From Macrocystis pyrifera (Eukaryota > Sar > Phaeophyceae > Laminariales > Laminariaceae), in the NCBI GenBank assembly GCA_031763025.1, contig JASSKH010000001.1:20189142-20253141 (forward strand): a stretch of DNA of 64,000 nucleotides, written 5' to 3'. Position numbers and translations under genes: made by a program. Under the pieces are notes generated by a model that did no database searches, had not been told where the DNA came from, and saw nothing but the letters and a program-made list of their open reading frames with translations. This document shows positions 22,227 to 37,200 of this stretch, in pieces (positions within the stretch are counted from its first letter, which is position 1; the number at the start of each line of letters is the position of its first letter).

Positions 22227-25200
22227 CTACCAGACAGGCAAAAGCGGCGTAGGACAACCAAGGGCCAAGTACGAACATAATGTTTCGACAAAGCTCATGT
22301 CTTGAGGTTTTCAGCGTCAACGAGGGCACTTCAAACCAGCATCGGCATCTTGCCCACCATGAAAACGGCTCAATACACTGCGGTAGCCGCCGCTCGGACT
22401 CAACCATGCACTGCCAGCGACTATAGACCACATTGGACTGAAACGTCCCCACACTGGGATATTGAGTCAGCTGTGAAGTAAATAACTGAAGTATTGTAAC
22501 TCACCTTCTCCGGGCTGATGTGCTGCGCCCCGTGCGCCGTGTTCTCCACCCAACTGTCGATGGCCTGAAGTGCACACGCGGCGTCTGCCTCACTAAACTC
22601 GTACCTGCCATCAGACACGGTATCAAAAGGAAATCATATCGGAAGTGGTGTATACGGCGTCGCGCCAAGACTAGCTACCAAAGAAGCTGCCAAGCTGGGC
22701 ACGCTAGTAGGACAGGGGAAAAGATGTACATACGGGAGTAACGAGGCGTATCAGAATGCCTTCCCGCACAGGCCCAGCCGGTGATTGTAGCGTTGCGTAG
22801 CGACTGATAACAGACATGTGAATCAAAGGTATTACTTTACAGTCAAGTGCCTTGACGCAGCGAAAGAATGATCACTCTGACAAAGGAAACCATTCCAAGT
22901 ACAACCGAGTCAATGTCTAAAAAACCTGTATTGAACAGAACATCACCAACGGTTAGGGTTGACATTGGCAGCACTTTCCAACCTTCCACGCGGAATGAAC
23001 AAGCGGGATGTCGCGAATACGGTAGGAAAGGCTTACAGCAATAAAGGCTCACCTCTTGCTCCAGCCGAGGGGAACGTAACGCAGCCGCTCTTGCACCACG
23101 GCCTGCAGCCACGCCAGGAGGACATACAACCTGGAACAAGCAACCCATGAAAGCGATAAATGACCAACACAACGACCCGGAACAGCCGCTCACGGAACAT
23201 GTGCCATAATTCATATCTTTCGCAGGTGATGACAAATCCGATTCCAAGAACTACTTCATCGCAACGAGTGAAAATCCACCCGGTACAACTCTATGCCTCC
23301 ACCGCCATGTCCAAGGTTTCGAACGATACAAGGAAATGCCCACTTCATTCTGCAATTTTTCTATTCGAATGTGCTAGTTCAGCATTTTGGCAGTTACATG
23401 ACTATTCGGGATATCGGCTCATTCAGGTTACTTGGTGATTGCTTCTGTGAGTGCACGTGATACCCACGTGGTCACTCGTTCTGTCTCTACTCTGCGGGGG
23501 GAACAGTACTCAAGACCTGCTTCATCTTGGTGCTTCGCCTGGGACTATCCAACACTCCATAGCGTTGGTACCGACGTTCGCCCATGCGACACGAAGTGGA
23601 TGATCTACGGGCCAAGGTAATAGAGCAGGGTCTCGCTCTCGTGGGGCTGCAACGGGCGGCCGCAGACGCCGAGGCGCGTCGAAAGTCGAGTCACGCCGAG
23701 CTGCCTGAGATGATGGCACAGATTGGGTCCGGTAGAGAGCAACCGTTATTTACCGCAGTTCGAGCAGGGAGAGATGCTGCAGCGCCATCGTCGGAACCCT
23801 CCCACGTTGGCGATGGAAGCCGAGAGGGTAAACGCGTTCCCGCGGAACCTGGCCTCGGTGGGGGCCTTTTGGTGGAAGAGGGGAAAATGGGGATATTGCC
23901 CCACAGGTGAGCAGCCCTCTAACGTGCTGGGTGGTCTTCGTGGTCAAACGTTTTTCGGACAGCCTAAAATGGCAATCCCCGTGCTGAAAGCCAAAGGCGA
24001 CTTAGAGCTTTTTTGTGAGCAGATGAAAGTTTACACGAAGCTCCACGGATTCTAGACTGTTTCCGACAGCGACGAGTATGTCGAGATTGGAGTCGAGGAG
24101 AGCGACAAGATGTCCCTCATGGCGCAGGGAGTGACAGCCTCGGCGTATGAGAAATAGTTTGTGGTATCGGTGTTTTTGTCGCAGGCGTAGCAGTCAAACA
24201 CCGACAAAAGCAAGATTCCACCGGAATACATCTCCGAACAAGTGCTGGGAGGGTATTTTTACGATGTCAAGACGAACGCACAAAAAGAAACATGCATGCA
24301 GGAGCATTACTATTTGAAATTTTGAAAGCAAGACGATCCCGCAGAGAAGTTCCAGGAAGTAAAAGACTTGAAGGTGAAGTTGCTCAACGCTGGAATGACA
24401 GTGTCGCGGATCTCGAGTGCGTACTCGGCAGAGGGTAGGGCAGAGACGAAACAAGAGTACAATGTGTTATCATTCACATTCCAGCGTTGAGAGACTTCAC
24501 CCTCAAGTTTTATATCTCCTGAAACTTCTCTAGGGGGTCGTCCTGCTCCCAATTTTGAAATAGTACAGCTCCCACATGCATGTTCCCTTCTGTGCATTCG
24601 TCTTGGTATCGTACCAGTCCAAAATCTCCTCCCAACACTTCTTCGGAGGTGTGTTCCGGTGTAAACATGCTTTGTCAGCGTTTGACTGCAAAGCCTGTGG
24701 AAAAAACAGATGAACATTTGCAAGAATCTCCACGGATTCGACACTGTTTTCGACGGCGACGAGTATGTCGAGATTGGGGCCGAGGAGAACGACAAGAGGT
24801 CCCGCATGGCGCAGGGAGTGGCAGCGTCGGCGTATGAGAAACAGCTTGTGGCATCGGTGTTTTTGTCGCAGGCTTTGCACTCAAACGCTGACAAAGCAAG
24901 ATTCCACCGCAGTACATCTCCGAAGGTGCTGGGAGGAGATTTTGGACCGGTACGATACCACGACGAACGCACGGAAGGGAGCATGCATGTGAAAGCTCAA
25001 CAATTTCAAAATTGGGAAGCAGGACGACCCCGTACAGAAGTTCTATGAGATAGAAGACTTGAGGGTGAAGTTGCTCAACGCTGCAATGACAGTGGATGAT
25101 GACACTTTGTACTCCTGTTGCGTCTCTGCCTTACCCTCTGTCGATTACGCACTCGAAATCCGCGACCTCAGCCTAAACAGGACTACGATCGCAAATAACT

Positions 25201-28200
25201 CCCCAACCTGGTAGGGAACCAGAACGACATGCTTCTTCCAACTTCTGGCAAGGGGAACGTCAACAATCTTGCGCTCGTCAGCAATGGGGCGCGTGGGCAT
25301 GGTGGTAAAGGCGGACAAGGGGGTGGTCGGGGAAAGTCTGAAAAGAGCAAGGAGGACGTCAGAGCAGGAAAGAAGGATCCGGTAAAGTGTTGACGATGCA
25401 GAGCTATAGGCCACTACAGCGAGAACTGCACCACCAAACTCCGCGAAGGGTGCGGTGGAAGGGGGCACGACAGCAGCAAGTGCCCATCGCCGGCGGATAT
25501 GGAGGACGGATCGCAAGGTGGGGGCGGAGGCTGTGTTGGCGATGGTGGAGCATCAAGGAGAATATGCCGGAGAAACGACGGCGTTTCGAAAAGGCAAGCA
25601 AAAGTCCTGCGGTGTGGGTAAAACCGTAGGCGCCCCTGCCGTGTGTGGCAAGGGGGATTATACGTTGTGTGAAATTTAATGAGTGCACCCCACCACGGGA
25701 AGATTGTGATGGGCCTACGAATACCAGCTGTGTGGGGATGAGGGACATATCTTCACATTTTCGCGGAAAGTCGCACGGTGAGCCAGGCTGTGTGCACCCG
25801 GTCAAGTGACATGGTCGGGGAAAACCGCGTACGAGCTGCGTACACACGACTACGGTGTGGTAGTGGTCCAGAGAGCGGGCATGGGAGAATTGTGTGCTGC
25901 TGCAGCAGCACTAACAACGAGCGGGGGCATGCCTGCATGGGCAACACGTCGTGTGACACAGCAGTGGCGTGCACACGAAGACAGCGGCAGCAGCAGCGGA
26001 AGGTCGTGGATAGGGCAGGCGTGGTTGGATCGCCAACTGGATTCCGTTCTTGGTCCGGCCACACGCGGGGCGCGGGGGGGGAGAGCGTTTGCTCTTTTGT
26101 ACGTGATGGTAGGTTTTCGATCCACTACTATATGGTGAAGTTTGCTTCCTTTTACGACGAGGGAAATTTGTGAATTGATTCGTAGCACGTGCGAATTTGA
26201 AATGTGTTTTAAGGTTCATACTGGATGGTATGTACCTATGTATTGGATGGGTTATGCCTGGATAATATACGCCCCCCCCCCCCCCCCCCACCCGGTAGTT
26301 GAAAAGCCGTACTTTTGTTTATGGCTAAGACTGTTACTGCCACATACGACATCCACTCGCTTCGTTGCGCTCCTTAAAACGGAAAATTGTGTTTGCCGTC
26401 GGCAGGCCCAGAAGATTAACTGGAAAAATACCAAATCTCGTTTATTTTAATGGTTTGGAGGGAGTACGGGTCAAGGGTGTATTTATGTTGTGTGGCATTG
26501 GTGGATACTGATTTCATTGATCTCTGCAGGAATTTGCTCTTTTTCGTGACTGCTGTCGATTGGTAGCATAAAAAGTGAGGGTATGCATATTCATGATGAC
26601 GGGTTGTTCTACCGCCAATACTGTATTTCCGAACTTGGTGGGTGATGGAAATCTTGTTCGCGAGCAGGAAGATGAAATATTTTGTGGATTAACGAGAGCT
26701 AGTGAGCTGATTCAGAAACGCGGAGTGTTTTAGGTTCTGACCACAAAACGGATTTTTTTCGGGAACACTAAGCGCACGGCAAACCCTATCGTAAAGTACA
26801 TTTGTCATCTCGCTCACCGCTACGATCTGAGAATTTATAGCGAGAGTAGGGAGCACAAGGGAAACTTTGGTCCGGGCCAACGGTGTTCCTCGCGAGTTCC
26901 ACATTTATCGATCGCCTTAGATTTGTTCTTACGGCATCAAGCTGTTGCAATCTCCTATCATACGAGATCTGTAACAGTTTTATACGGGAATGAGAGGTTT
27001 TGGCCTGTATGGTAAAGGTTGCCTCCTAACATTGTGGTTGATTTGCGTCGTGTAGATTAATTTTGTTACATCATCTTGGATTGTCACTGCTGTTTTGCTG
27101 TAGAATCAGGGAGTTGTGTTCGAATGTGCTTGCTCAGCATTTCGGCAGATACATCACTATTCGGGATATCGGCCTATTATGGGTTACTTGGTGAATGCTT
27201 CTGTGAGTGCACGTGATACCCACGTGGTCACTCGCTCTGTCTCTACTCTGCCGGGGGAATAATACTGATGACCTGAATCATCATTGGGCTTCGTCTGGGA
27301 CTACCCAACAATTTCGGGGGAGCTATATTCCTGGTGTTATACGAGGGATCTGCAAGATGTAGACAAAGTTGATGTTTTCGCTTGGAGGGTCTGTAAGTCA
27401 CGGTTCTTGCGCACATAGTTGCCGGGGTGGGATGTGGAAGACAAGGTTCCCGCAAGGCTCCAGAGCACAATCTCAGAACGGAAAAATCCAGTAGATGATA
27501 AACTTATCATCTCATCTGATCTGCCTGACGTGTGGAAAAATACTAACTTTTCCAGCAACACGTGATCTCCCCTTATTAATAGTGCGTCGGGGTCACGTTT
27601 TTCTTTGTACGGGGGCGTGTCACCTGCTCCTCTCCACCGGGCGCTTGGAGATGCGCTCCTTCGGTATGCCCATGAGGAAACGGAGGACATTCGCTCTCAC
27701 GCCAGAAGGTGCCTCGACAACCAGCACATCGCTTGCGCGTAGCAGGTTAGGCGGGAGGCGCGGATGCACCTGTGCACGAAACATGGCAGCAAACACGTAC
27801 GTGCGAAAGAAACGAGCGCACTCTTGAAACACGCAACTGGGGGGGAAAATTCATGTAGCACCTACAAATGCGTCGTACGTATATTACGATACCAGGTACG
27901 CCTGCATGGCGCAAGCCGAAGACCTAGCAGTACAAGGTCGGCATCGCAAAACTCCACACTTGACGCACACATCAACACCCCTGCGCTTCAACTCGATCGC
28001 TACTACTTCAGGAAATATCTTGAGCATCGAATATTGAGCAAGGCGTAGTATCCGGGGCGCGTACCTCTGATGTGAGGAAGAGTCTGAACGACGGGTTCAA
28101 CGCCAGCCCCCTGAGCTTCTTCTCAAGTCCCGCAAGCCACTCCGGGCACAGGTGAGCATTCCTCAGCAACACCCACGACCTGTCGAACGGGGCGGAGTAA

Positions 28201-31200
28201 AATAATAAAAAAACATGTGTTGCGTATTGCAATTAGAAAAATCCGCCACAAAAGGTAGTAGCAACAGAGAGGACCCGCCCCACGAAGGAGAGCCGCCAAG
28301 CCCACAACGCGTACCGCTCTCGGTTAAGGTAAGTGTATCATTAAGGTACGCGAGAAACGCTACCCCCATACAAACCACGACATTTTCTCGTCGTACTCAA
28401 CTACTACTCCTAGGCCGCAGAGTTTCCGCCTTGACCCGTTGTCATCAACCATTAACTTAACCCCCACCACATGATGCAATACCAAGTAGTAGCTATAACT
28501 GGTCGAAGCCGCAATCAGTTACACCCGCTAACTATCTCGATAGCCTCAAGATATTCCAGTCCATCTGCTGCAAGCCTTCACCTGTGAGCTAGCCCAAAAA
28601 ATACCTTGGACCGCTAACAACTGCAAAAGCACATTGCTTCAAGGAGTTCCGTGTACCTTGGCATATACTACCCTACAATACGACTCCCACACTTATTATC
28701 GAGAACAACTGGGACCATCCAAACTAAAATCGATTGCATTGATAAGCTGTATAGCCCAGCAACGAAGGCACAGAAGCCAAATACAACCCTGAAAGAGGTC
28801 GACGCCTCACCCCTGTTTGGACGCTATGTTGATAGCCCTGTCCGCCATGTCGTACCCTTCCGACGAGCCCATGGACACAGAATGCATGGGCCGAGACATC
28901 GAACTCGCTAGCGCATCCACCTATGGATTCACAGGTGCGGCAGCAGAAGTGGGATGGCAGAGAACCGTGATGCCATAACAAGGCGGGGAAAACACACAAC
29001 ACATCTACGTACGGTGGCAGAGGAGCAGGCCACCAGTACTGCAGCGTCTACATTCTGAATTCAGAACATTATTGATGTGTGGGCAGGATATTTTGCTGTG
29101 CTGCGGTGCGCCCATCACTCGTAGCTGGACCGGTTCATCGCACGAAATCCCGTCGGGTCCGAGGTGGAACCCCCGACTTTGCCGCCGCCACATAATCTCT
29201 TAAACTAACGATTATGGCGATCTGACACGAGGAGCATCAACCCTTCTGGGATCAAGAAAACACAGCCAAACACTTTTAATTTATTTAATAATATTTTCAG
29301 TCTATTTTATTGGTAAAGGTAAAGCTAAAACTGACAACACTTGCACATAAAAACATTCGAGACGATCGACTTTACCAACGATCTGGAGTGGGCGCGCAGC
29401 AGCATGAGTACCATCACGCTGCGCTCGCTCGCATCGTCCAAGTTATTGGATTTTACTCGTGTACCTGGTAGTTCGGAAAGTAGACTAATCATCCCGAAAC
29501 GCAGCCTGCGCTGCTTGGTGTGGTCCATGCTGTACTAATCGTCAATGAAATCTCGTCTATTTCCCCCCCTCTCAATTCATAACCAGGTCCCAAGAGGGTT
29601 GACATGGCAAATGCACCGACTAAGCTTTCGCGGTATAGTGAGTACCTTCCAGCTAGCGTCATGGCCAGCCTCCGAACACAGAAGTACGGGCGCCTCCGGC
29701 CCCGCCCCCTCCTTCACAGACGCCTCCAAATCAAGCGCGTCATCCCAAGGCAAGCCACTCTGCATCCTGACATGCCCTCCCGCACCCCCGCCGTCCTCCG
29801 CAAACACCCTCTCAACCAACTCCGCAGCGGCTGCCATGGTGCGGTCGGGGCGGAAAGCGTGGACTACCGCGAGGGACAAAAACGCCTGCCTCTCCTTTGA
29901 GACGTCGTCGGTGGTCCAGCCAGTAAGCGGGAGGAATTTTTCGGCCTCATTTTCGTCAAGCACTTGGCACCATGGTTCGGGGTTGGTGGAGAGGTGGGAG
30001 GCGAGCGGTTCAAGCGACGGCAGAGAAAGCAGCGCACCGACGTCTCGCGCCTGCCTCTCCGAGAGCGTGCGTCCGGGGATATTCGGCACCGCGCCTGGCA
30101 TCAAATGCGCGCGGGGGGGGGCGTGGGGAGGTCGTGGCGTAAGGCCAATGAAAATCGTGTCTAGCGCGTCATGTTTGGCCGGGTGCTTCGTCGAAGCGCT
30201 TGGCACCAATTTCAAGCATAGCGGAGTCTTGCATCACGTCGGACCTCAAACCCGCCGCGTGTGACGAGTAGGTCCTGTCGACACACTGCTACGACCAACT
30301 GCACGTGCGTTTTTCGGGATGAGTAGTTCTTGCAGTACCAAAACAGGTACGGATTACCAGTATGCTGTACTCTGCCGAGCCCTCCCCTCCCAGATGATAG
30401 CTCTACCGTGGCTAAGCCCCGCTTCGAACGACTACCAGGATACCAATGGTCTGCGACCATGCGAGCCGCAGAGCCATGTCGCGGTACACCTGGGTCAACC
30501 TTTTTGAGACTTGAGAGAGAAACATGACAAAAATAAATCGACGATAGCAGCCTCACCCACACGAAGCCACGCGACCTGCTACCGTACAGTAGGCTACAAA
30601 AGCTGATACGGAGGTTTATACGGTGGTTTGATGGTTGTAATATCAGAGTCTAATGCATGGAGTTGTACTACAAGCACGAACTATCGTATGCTACAGGATC
30701 GAAGTAATGACAAGATCACGCTTCCCCATTTGTTTTACAGCTCATATGGTATATTCACGTCTAAAGGGTGGTATTGCACGCTCACAACATGATAACACTG
30801 CACTGCTCATTCCTTTTATCGCTATACTATAACCAATTCAAGAGGGTAAACAATCTCACCAGCACCAATGCGGGATACTGTCGCACCGGCACCCACTCCA
30901 GCGGCCCCAAGCAGCGTCTCCAGTTCTTCCAGGGTGGGCGACTTCTTGCTGTCATCTTCCACGTACAACTGCAGTACAGCAAAAATGAAAACGCCGGAAC
31001 CATGTTAATTCCGTTAGAACTTGGAATACGTACGGATTATTTTGGACAACACATTATTTGCATTTAGTGTGGAATAATTTTCGGCAGTAGTGTAAGAGTT
31101 AAGGGTAGCGGCTGAGCCATTCAAAGGGTAAGCGAGGAGGTTCGGGGAATCACTGTGGGCGAAGTCATGTGCGGATGTCAAGGGGCATTCATTGCGTGCG

Positions 31201-34200
31201 CATGGCGACATTGGTCAAGTTCTCCTGCTGTAGAGGTATTTTTCAAAGAACCACGCACGGGGGTCCCAAGCTGGGGTACTGTCCACTGTACCGGAAAAGG
31301 CTGCGTAGAGAGCCCACTGGTATCACATACTCAGGGCAACGCCACGGCAGGGATACTACGGTAGTTTTAGGGTCACTACCTTCTGACCGGTTAAGGTTTT
31401 GAAATGAGCAGTAACTACTGGTTCGAAAAACATTTTTACCGGCATATTTGTTTCAGGAGCATTAATAGCGCATGGACACGGCGGTCGGGTCGCGCGAACT
31501 AACGAAGAAGTCATGTTTCGGGTGAGATATTGAGCTCATTGCATTAGGAGCTGAATAAAAAAGCCATCACCCTCACTGTGGTGTTGCTCACACCCAGCAC
31601 ATACGTACAATGAAGCGTCCTGCTGGCGACGTTCTTCCTAACTCGCGCTGTATACGAGTCCTTTCTCGGTTCGAAAATGTGAAACAAACATCAAGGGCGT
31701 TCCTCGCAAAAGCTTCTGCTCGACATTACTTTTCCAAGGTACGTATCATATGCGTGGAAAAGAAAAACCCATACGAGGCGCAAAAAGTGAAAGGATGTCG
31801 AAATCGCGACTTGAGAACATGCACCCAAGCTCCCACGCTTGACGTTTTAAATACCTGCGCGAGTCTCAAAGCGAAGAGCAGGCGGTCTCGATTGAGCAAC
31901 CCCTTAGAGACCCTCTGACAGACCGCCCGGAACAGTCTGGACTTGAGGACGGCGAGCCTCGCCACAGAGTCCCCTTTGCCGCTGGCAGAACCGACCATCC
32001 CTTCAGCCCCTTCCTTCGAGTTTGACAAGACCTAGCAGGGGATCAGAGAATATCAGTGGTTGCACACGAAAAGTGTCATGATTCGAATAGGCGAACAGGT
32101 TAGAAAGACAGCAAGTCAGCAAGTCAGCAAGTCAGAGTTAGTCGCCAACGTAGCAATCACAAAATGGATAGTCATAACACGAGAAGGGCAGAGACTGCAG
32201 GCCAAAACTCAGACACCAACGCGAAAATTATTAATATGAATAGTCTCGTTACGAAAGGGTCAGAGGGACTGCAATTCAAACGTTGGACGCCAGGCGCAGC
32301 AATGCTTCATAGCGCTGCCGCTAGGTAGCCTTCGAAGCGGCTTGGCATTTGGAAGATTGAAGACAGATTGTAAAAACCCGGCAGATTTTCTCGATGGGGC
32401 CGCCGCAGTCGTTGGGCATGGGCTATTGTACTGTAGTTAAGCGATGGAAGTGGTGGAGGCAATGCCTCTTTCCCCGCGCTTGGCTTCGCGAAGCCATAGA
32501 CCGCGCAGGCACACGGCACACCAAAAACCGGCGGAAAACAAAGCCGGGTCAGTCGCAGCGCCCCTGCTGACAACCCAACTGACTCGCCATATAGGCAATA
32601 CCGTCAGGCCCCAAACGCATTCTATATTTCCAAAAGGAGTAGCACGTTTCCATATGTCAACCTCGAACCATACAAGGTTTCAAATAACGGTACACAATCC
32701 GTATAATAGTCATCCTTGAGTCTGCCACGTATCATCATACTTTCCACGGCATATTAATACCTGGGCGAGTATGTCCTGGAAGAACCTGAGCGAGAAGTGG
32801 TAGAGGAAGTGAACGTCCTTCAGGGTCTCCAACGCGAAGTACAGCTGGCTGCACGAGACGGCGAGGCCGTCGTACAGTCCGGAGACAGCTTCCACCTCCG
32901 AAATCACGTCGCGGGTGTGCTCCACCTGCGACCACAGACACCACACGAAAAACAAAGACAAGAGAGTGCAAGAAAGAGAGCGGGAGAAAAACAGATAAAT
33001 AGACCGGGAGAGAAATAGAAACAAAGAGATAAAAGTACAGCACGGGGGGGGGCAAGCCTTAGTATATTGGGCCATGATTGCCATGTCATCAAAATAGGTC
33101 TACACGGTATTTCTCTCGGCCAAAGCATCACATGGAGCGCGAACCAAAGCTGGTGGCCTTGATGGGCACCACCATGGGTTTCTATCAGCTTTATACGATA
33201 CTCGCTCTCGAACAAAGCATCACGCGCAGCACGGACCAAAGCTGTCAGAGCGCTGGGCCGTGATAGGAACTGTGTGCAACAACAGGATAACAACAACTTT
33301 ACCTGATATGTTCCCTCGGTCTAAGCATCGCATAGAGCACCAACCAAAGGACCACATCGGGCGGCACTACTGGTGCTGAGCAAGGATGACGGCCATGGTT
33401 ACAAAAATACCGCAACGACAAGGGCTTACTATACAGCAAGACAAAGCTAAAGCCATCACGTCGTAAGCTTAGCGTCGAGGCACGAATAAAAACCAATGTT
33501 AACTACAGTAAGTCCTACGCGGTGCGCTGCACCGGGATACATTCGGTACCTCTTTGGCCACGTCTCCCGCCTCGCCCTTAAGGTCTTCCAGAGCCTGCAC
33601 GACAGTATCATCGTCGAGGATGGTTCCCTGCACAGCACTAATGGTGTCCAGCAGTCGCTCCTCAAGCTGACGAAGCTGGGGTTCAGGAGAAAACGTTCGC
33701 AACAAAGACAGTAGAACGAGGAGGAGTTTAGTGTCTATACTTCAACTATAGGATTCTGTGTCGCAGACGCTAATCCCTCCTGGACACAGAGGGAGAACGA
33801 GACAACAAAATGACGATTACAGCAGCACCCGCCAGACGAAGTAACCCTGGCAGCTGGGTGAGGGGTAAGGGGATGACACAACTACAGTAGCATCGAAACT
33901 GAGCTATACGCCACGGAAACTGCACGGCACTACTCGCACTGGTGCCTGCTCACACTGATACTAGGTGAGAGTGTCCTTCTGATTTCGTTGGTCGCTACCA
34001 GCCATACCCTGGGTCCCAAAAGGGTGAACACGTACCAGGTACTTCGCCAAAGAACGCGTACCGAAGGATGAGGTGATGTGCTGCGGTGTACTGAACACGG
34101 ACCCGAACATTTGAGAAGAGCGCTTGAGCACCATAGCCTATTGCGTTTGATGTCGACTGCAAGAGTGGAGAGCCCCGTCAACATAGCATTCCTGGTAGCT

Positions 34201-37200
34201 CCGAACCTTTTTTTCACGAGTGACATCAATATACAATACTACCGGCGAAAACAGTTGAAGTGAAACCTACCGACTTTCTCGCGCCCGTGAATCACACCAC
34301 ACCAAGATACGCCGCCCTATGGACACATTGAGGAAGCAAGCAGGCAACAAATCAAGCCGCTTCCAATCACACTCCAACCAATCTATCCGGCAGACCTTGA
34401 CACTCTGTTCGCCCTGAAGCTGCAGCATCTGAGTCCTGCGCTGCTCGACATCGGGCCGTTCCGCCCTGAGGATGGATCCCAGCGCCTGCTCCCACGGCAT
34501 ACACACGTTTCACGTTTCGCGTTCAAAAACTGCTTGTTCTTGCCGCAAGCACACGCATTTTTCCCAGTTAACCCCCTTTTAGGATCACACTACCGTTTCT
34601 GGGACAAATTACTTGGAATTAGACTGAGTTATGTGTTACTACTGTACAGTACGGTAAAAGTTCAGAACATATCATAGCAGGGATATCGGTACCAGGCACG
34701 GTAGTTCATTGCACATGCAGCGAGATGGCGACTACCTGCACTGGCCAACAAGACCACCCAACGACAACATTACAACGAGTACGCGTCGTGACGCACGCGA
34801 AACTCCTTGCCCGTTACAGGTAGATCAACAAGCCGGGCTTCCGGCGCGACACCTCTTTGCACACAATGCAGCGGTCGTGAAACTACTATCTCTACAGCCC
34901 CACGAAACGCATTTTGTACTACTGTAAGTACCCTGCACGCTGTATTGGGCCGTTTGGAGCAAAAAATGGCTTACTCGAGACTGCATCTCCTCAGCGTTCT
35001 GTGGTGCAACGGAGTATGAGTGTATGGTAGTTGTGCCGGCACAGTGCTTTAATTGTACAACCTTATTTGGCGTTTGGAAACATATTTGACAAACCCAACC
35101 CCAAAGCTACTAACAACGATTCCGTACATAGGTGAGAGGAGAGGCATCCCATGCAAACGTGTGTTATGCCCGACAAACATCACGCATTGTAATTGTAGAT
35201 GCTTAACATCGGCCGCCCACGTCAAGTCAGTCACACTTTTACTGCGTAACTGCTCGGAGAGTTTATCTCACCGCTTGCCAGCAACAAAAGGGGAGTATCC
35301 CCGAACAGATACCGCCGATACAGCAAACAACCCCACTACAAACAGCCCTGTTAAGAAAACAAAAAAAGGTTTCCGCAACAGTGACGTCAAAAGTGGTTCG
35401 CGGAAGTTTCCCGCTGTCATCGAAACGCACCTGACTCTGCAGGCTCGCAGGCGTGACCGTAAAGTTAACAATCGTCACCCTGGAGCACAGGTCGGGGGTG
35501 AAGCGGGCGCCCGGGTTTCTAGTGACGAGCAGCAGCAAAAAGTCAGGGCTGTAATCGATGTCCTCCGACCCCAGGCGGATCAGGGTGCGGCCGCCAGTCC
35601 GCTGCAGCTCGCGGTTGAGGAGCGGGTTGAGCACCGGATCCACAGTCTCCACATCCTGGTCAATGGCGACGAATCCATGGAAGGGCCCATGGGGGAGGGG
35701 TGTACACGTCATTCATGTCGTGCATGACCATAGTCGTATCACCATAGGGAGGGGTGTACTCATGTAATTCATGTCATGCATGCCCCTAGCCGCATTACTG
35801 TAGACCCTCGGATCCCTACAATGCCTATACTGCCGGGACGGAAAACGTCGGGGATCAACCAGACAGACAGACATTGCTTGCACAAAGGACCCTACCACGG
35901 GGGGGATATAGGCAGCGAAGTTGGCGCCGTATCATCATTAATGTTTGGGTTATTTTGATATAGGTGTTGTTGTACGACCCCCGAGATGCCGGACCAGTCA
36001 TGAACGAAGGTAAAAGCAGGGGACATTGGCCGTACCGGGTACCTGGTATCTCACTAAAGGGTGCCGACACACCTCAATCTATACCGTATAGGTTGGGTGG
36101 TGTTGGGTTGGCTGGTTGGGTGGTGTTGGATTGAACCTTTGATGCAATAACGAAACGTTAGTGCAGAGAAAAATCCTTCGCTACCATCCGCGTGCGGCCC
36201 TTTTCTCGATAGCGGGGTAGAAGGCCACAACTACAAGGCACCGAGGGGTGGGGGAGCACCATCCTAGGGTATACCGGTATCGCACAGCATACCTACGATT
36301 CTAAAATTCTTGTTCGGCACACTGCTGTGCCATTCAATACCTGCACGAGCAACGGAGTCCCGAACCGGATGGCGCTGGCGAGAGTCTTCATGAACGATGA
36401 GTCGAGGAATGACGTCGTAGCGATTTTTCGCTCCTGTTCAGGTCACAGAGGAAGTAATGAAAAACAATAAAATGAGGGCAGTCCACAAAATGAGAGGACA
36501 GTCGAAACCAATGTGCAGTGAGCTGGTGAGTGGAAGCCCACACGCCTTCTGTGCGAGCTCGTACTTTGCTCAACACAACAGGAAGAGCGTCTGCCATTCA
36601 TAACCGAGGACCTTTTGTCAACACAGATGCGGCAAAGTTCGACGCAGAGCTGTACACGCCATGGGAAGTGGCAAAAAATAACAAAAAAAAAACGCAACCC
36701 CGTATTTACTCGTTTGCGTGAGCAATCAAAACTAAGGACTGCGAAACGGGCGACTGGGTCTCGCGTGTTTTGTACCACAAACAGCTCTGTTTCCGCGATT
36801 GCCGTTCTTCAAGTACGCCAGCAATGCAACCATAGTCTAAAGCAAAGTATCACCTTGTACTTGTTGAGGAGGAACCGAGTAGCTTGTCCAGCGGGATCCA
36901 CGACGAGCGGGAACCTGTGACTAAACCTCTCAAGCACCACCGCGTTCTCGAGGCATAGGTCGTCAGCAGGGAGCCCCATAACCTGTCCAGCAACGGCAGG
37001 CAAAGAAGCAAAGAAGCAATACCCATTCGCATTTCAGGTCGTGCACGGTCAAAAAAACAAAATAACACCACGGAAGGGGACTGTACCTCGGACGCAATTT
37101 TGCTCAATGCTATTAATAGTCGTTTGCGTACCCATTTTGGAAAACCAACAGAACCTGGCGGTAGGATAGCTTGCGTGCAAACATGTCCTTTTCCCATACA

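Larger units (their letters stand above)
23362..27310 (+). mobile_element. Old gag-bearing Ty1/copia-type LTR element (fossil)
   Basis: Two direct LTRs of about 193 bp flank a 3.6-kb interior. The LTR starts TGTTCGAATG (slightly worn in the left copy) and ends CCAACA, as copia LTRs do. The flanks TTTTC and ATTTC agree at four of five bases, fitting a 5-bp target duplication. The interior between about 23.6 and 25.5 kb has gag-like blocks typical of copia and a CCHC zinc knuckle. I see no protease, integrase or reverse transcriptase. It is therefore a non-autonomous or gutted element, broken in many places, with part of the gag-like region present more than once. The LTRs differ at roughly one base in ten by eye, so the insertion is old. 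It lies antisense in a dynein intron. Confidence 0.8.

Noticed and set aside
29545-30264. 239-codon plus-strand open frame
   Set aside because: It is the antisense shadow of the 449-base dynein AAA6 exon, which matches the family residue by residue.
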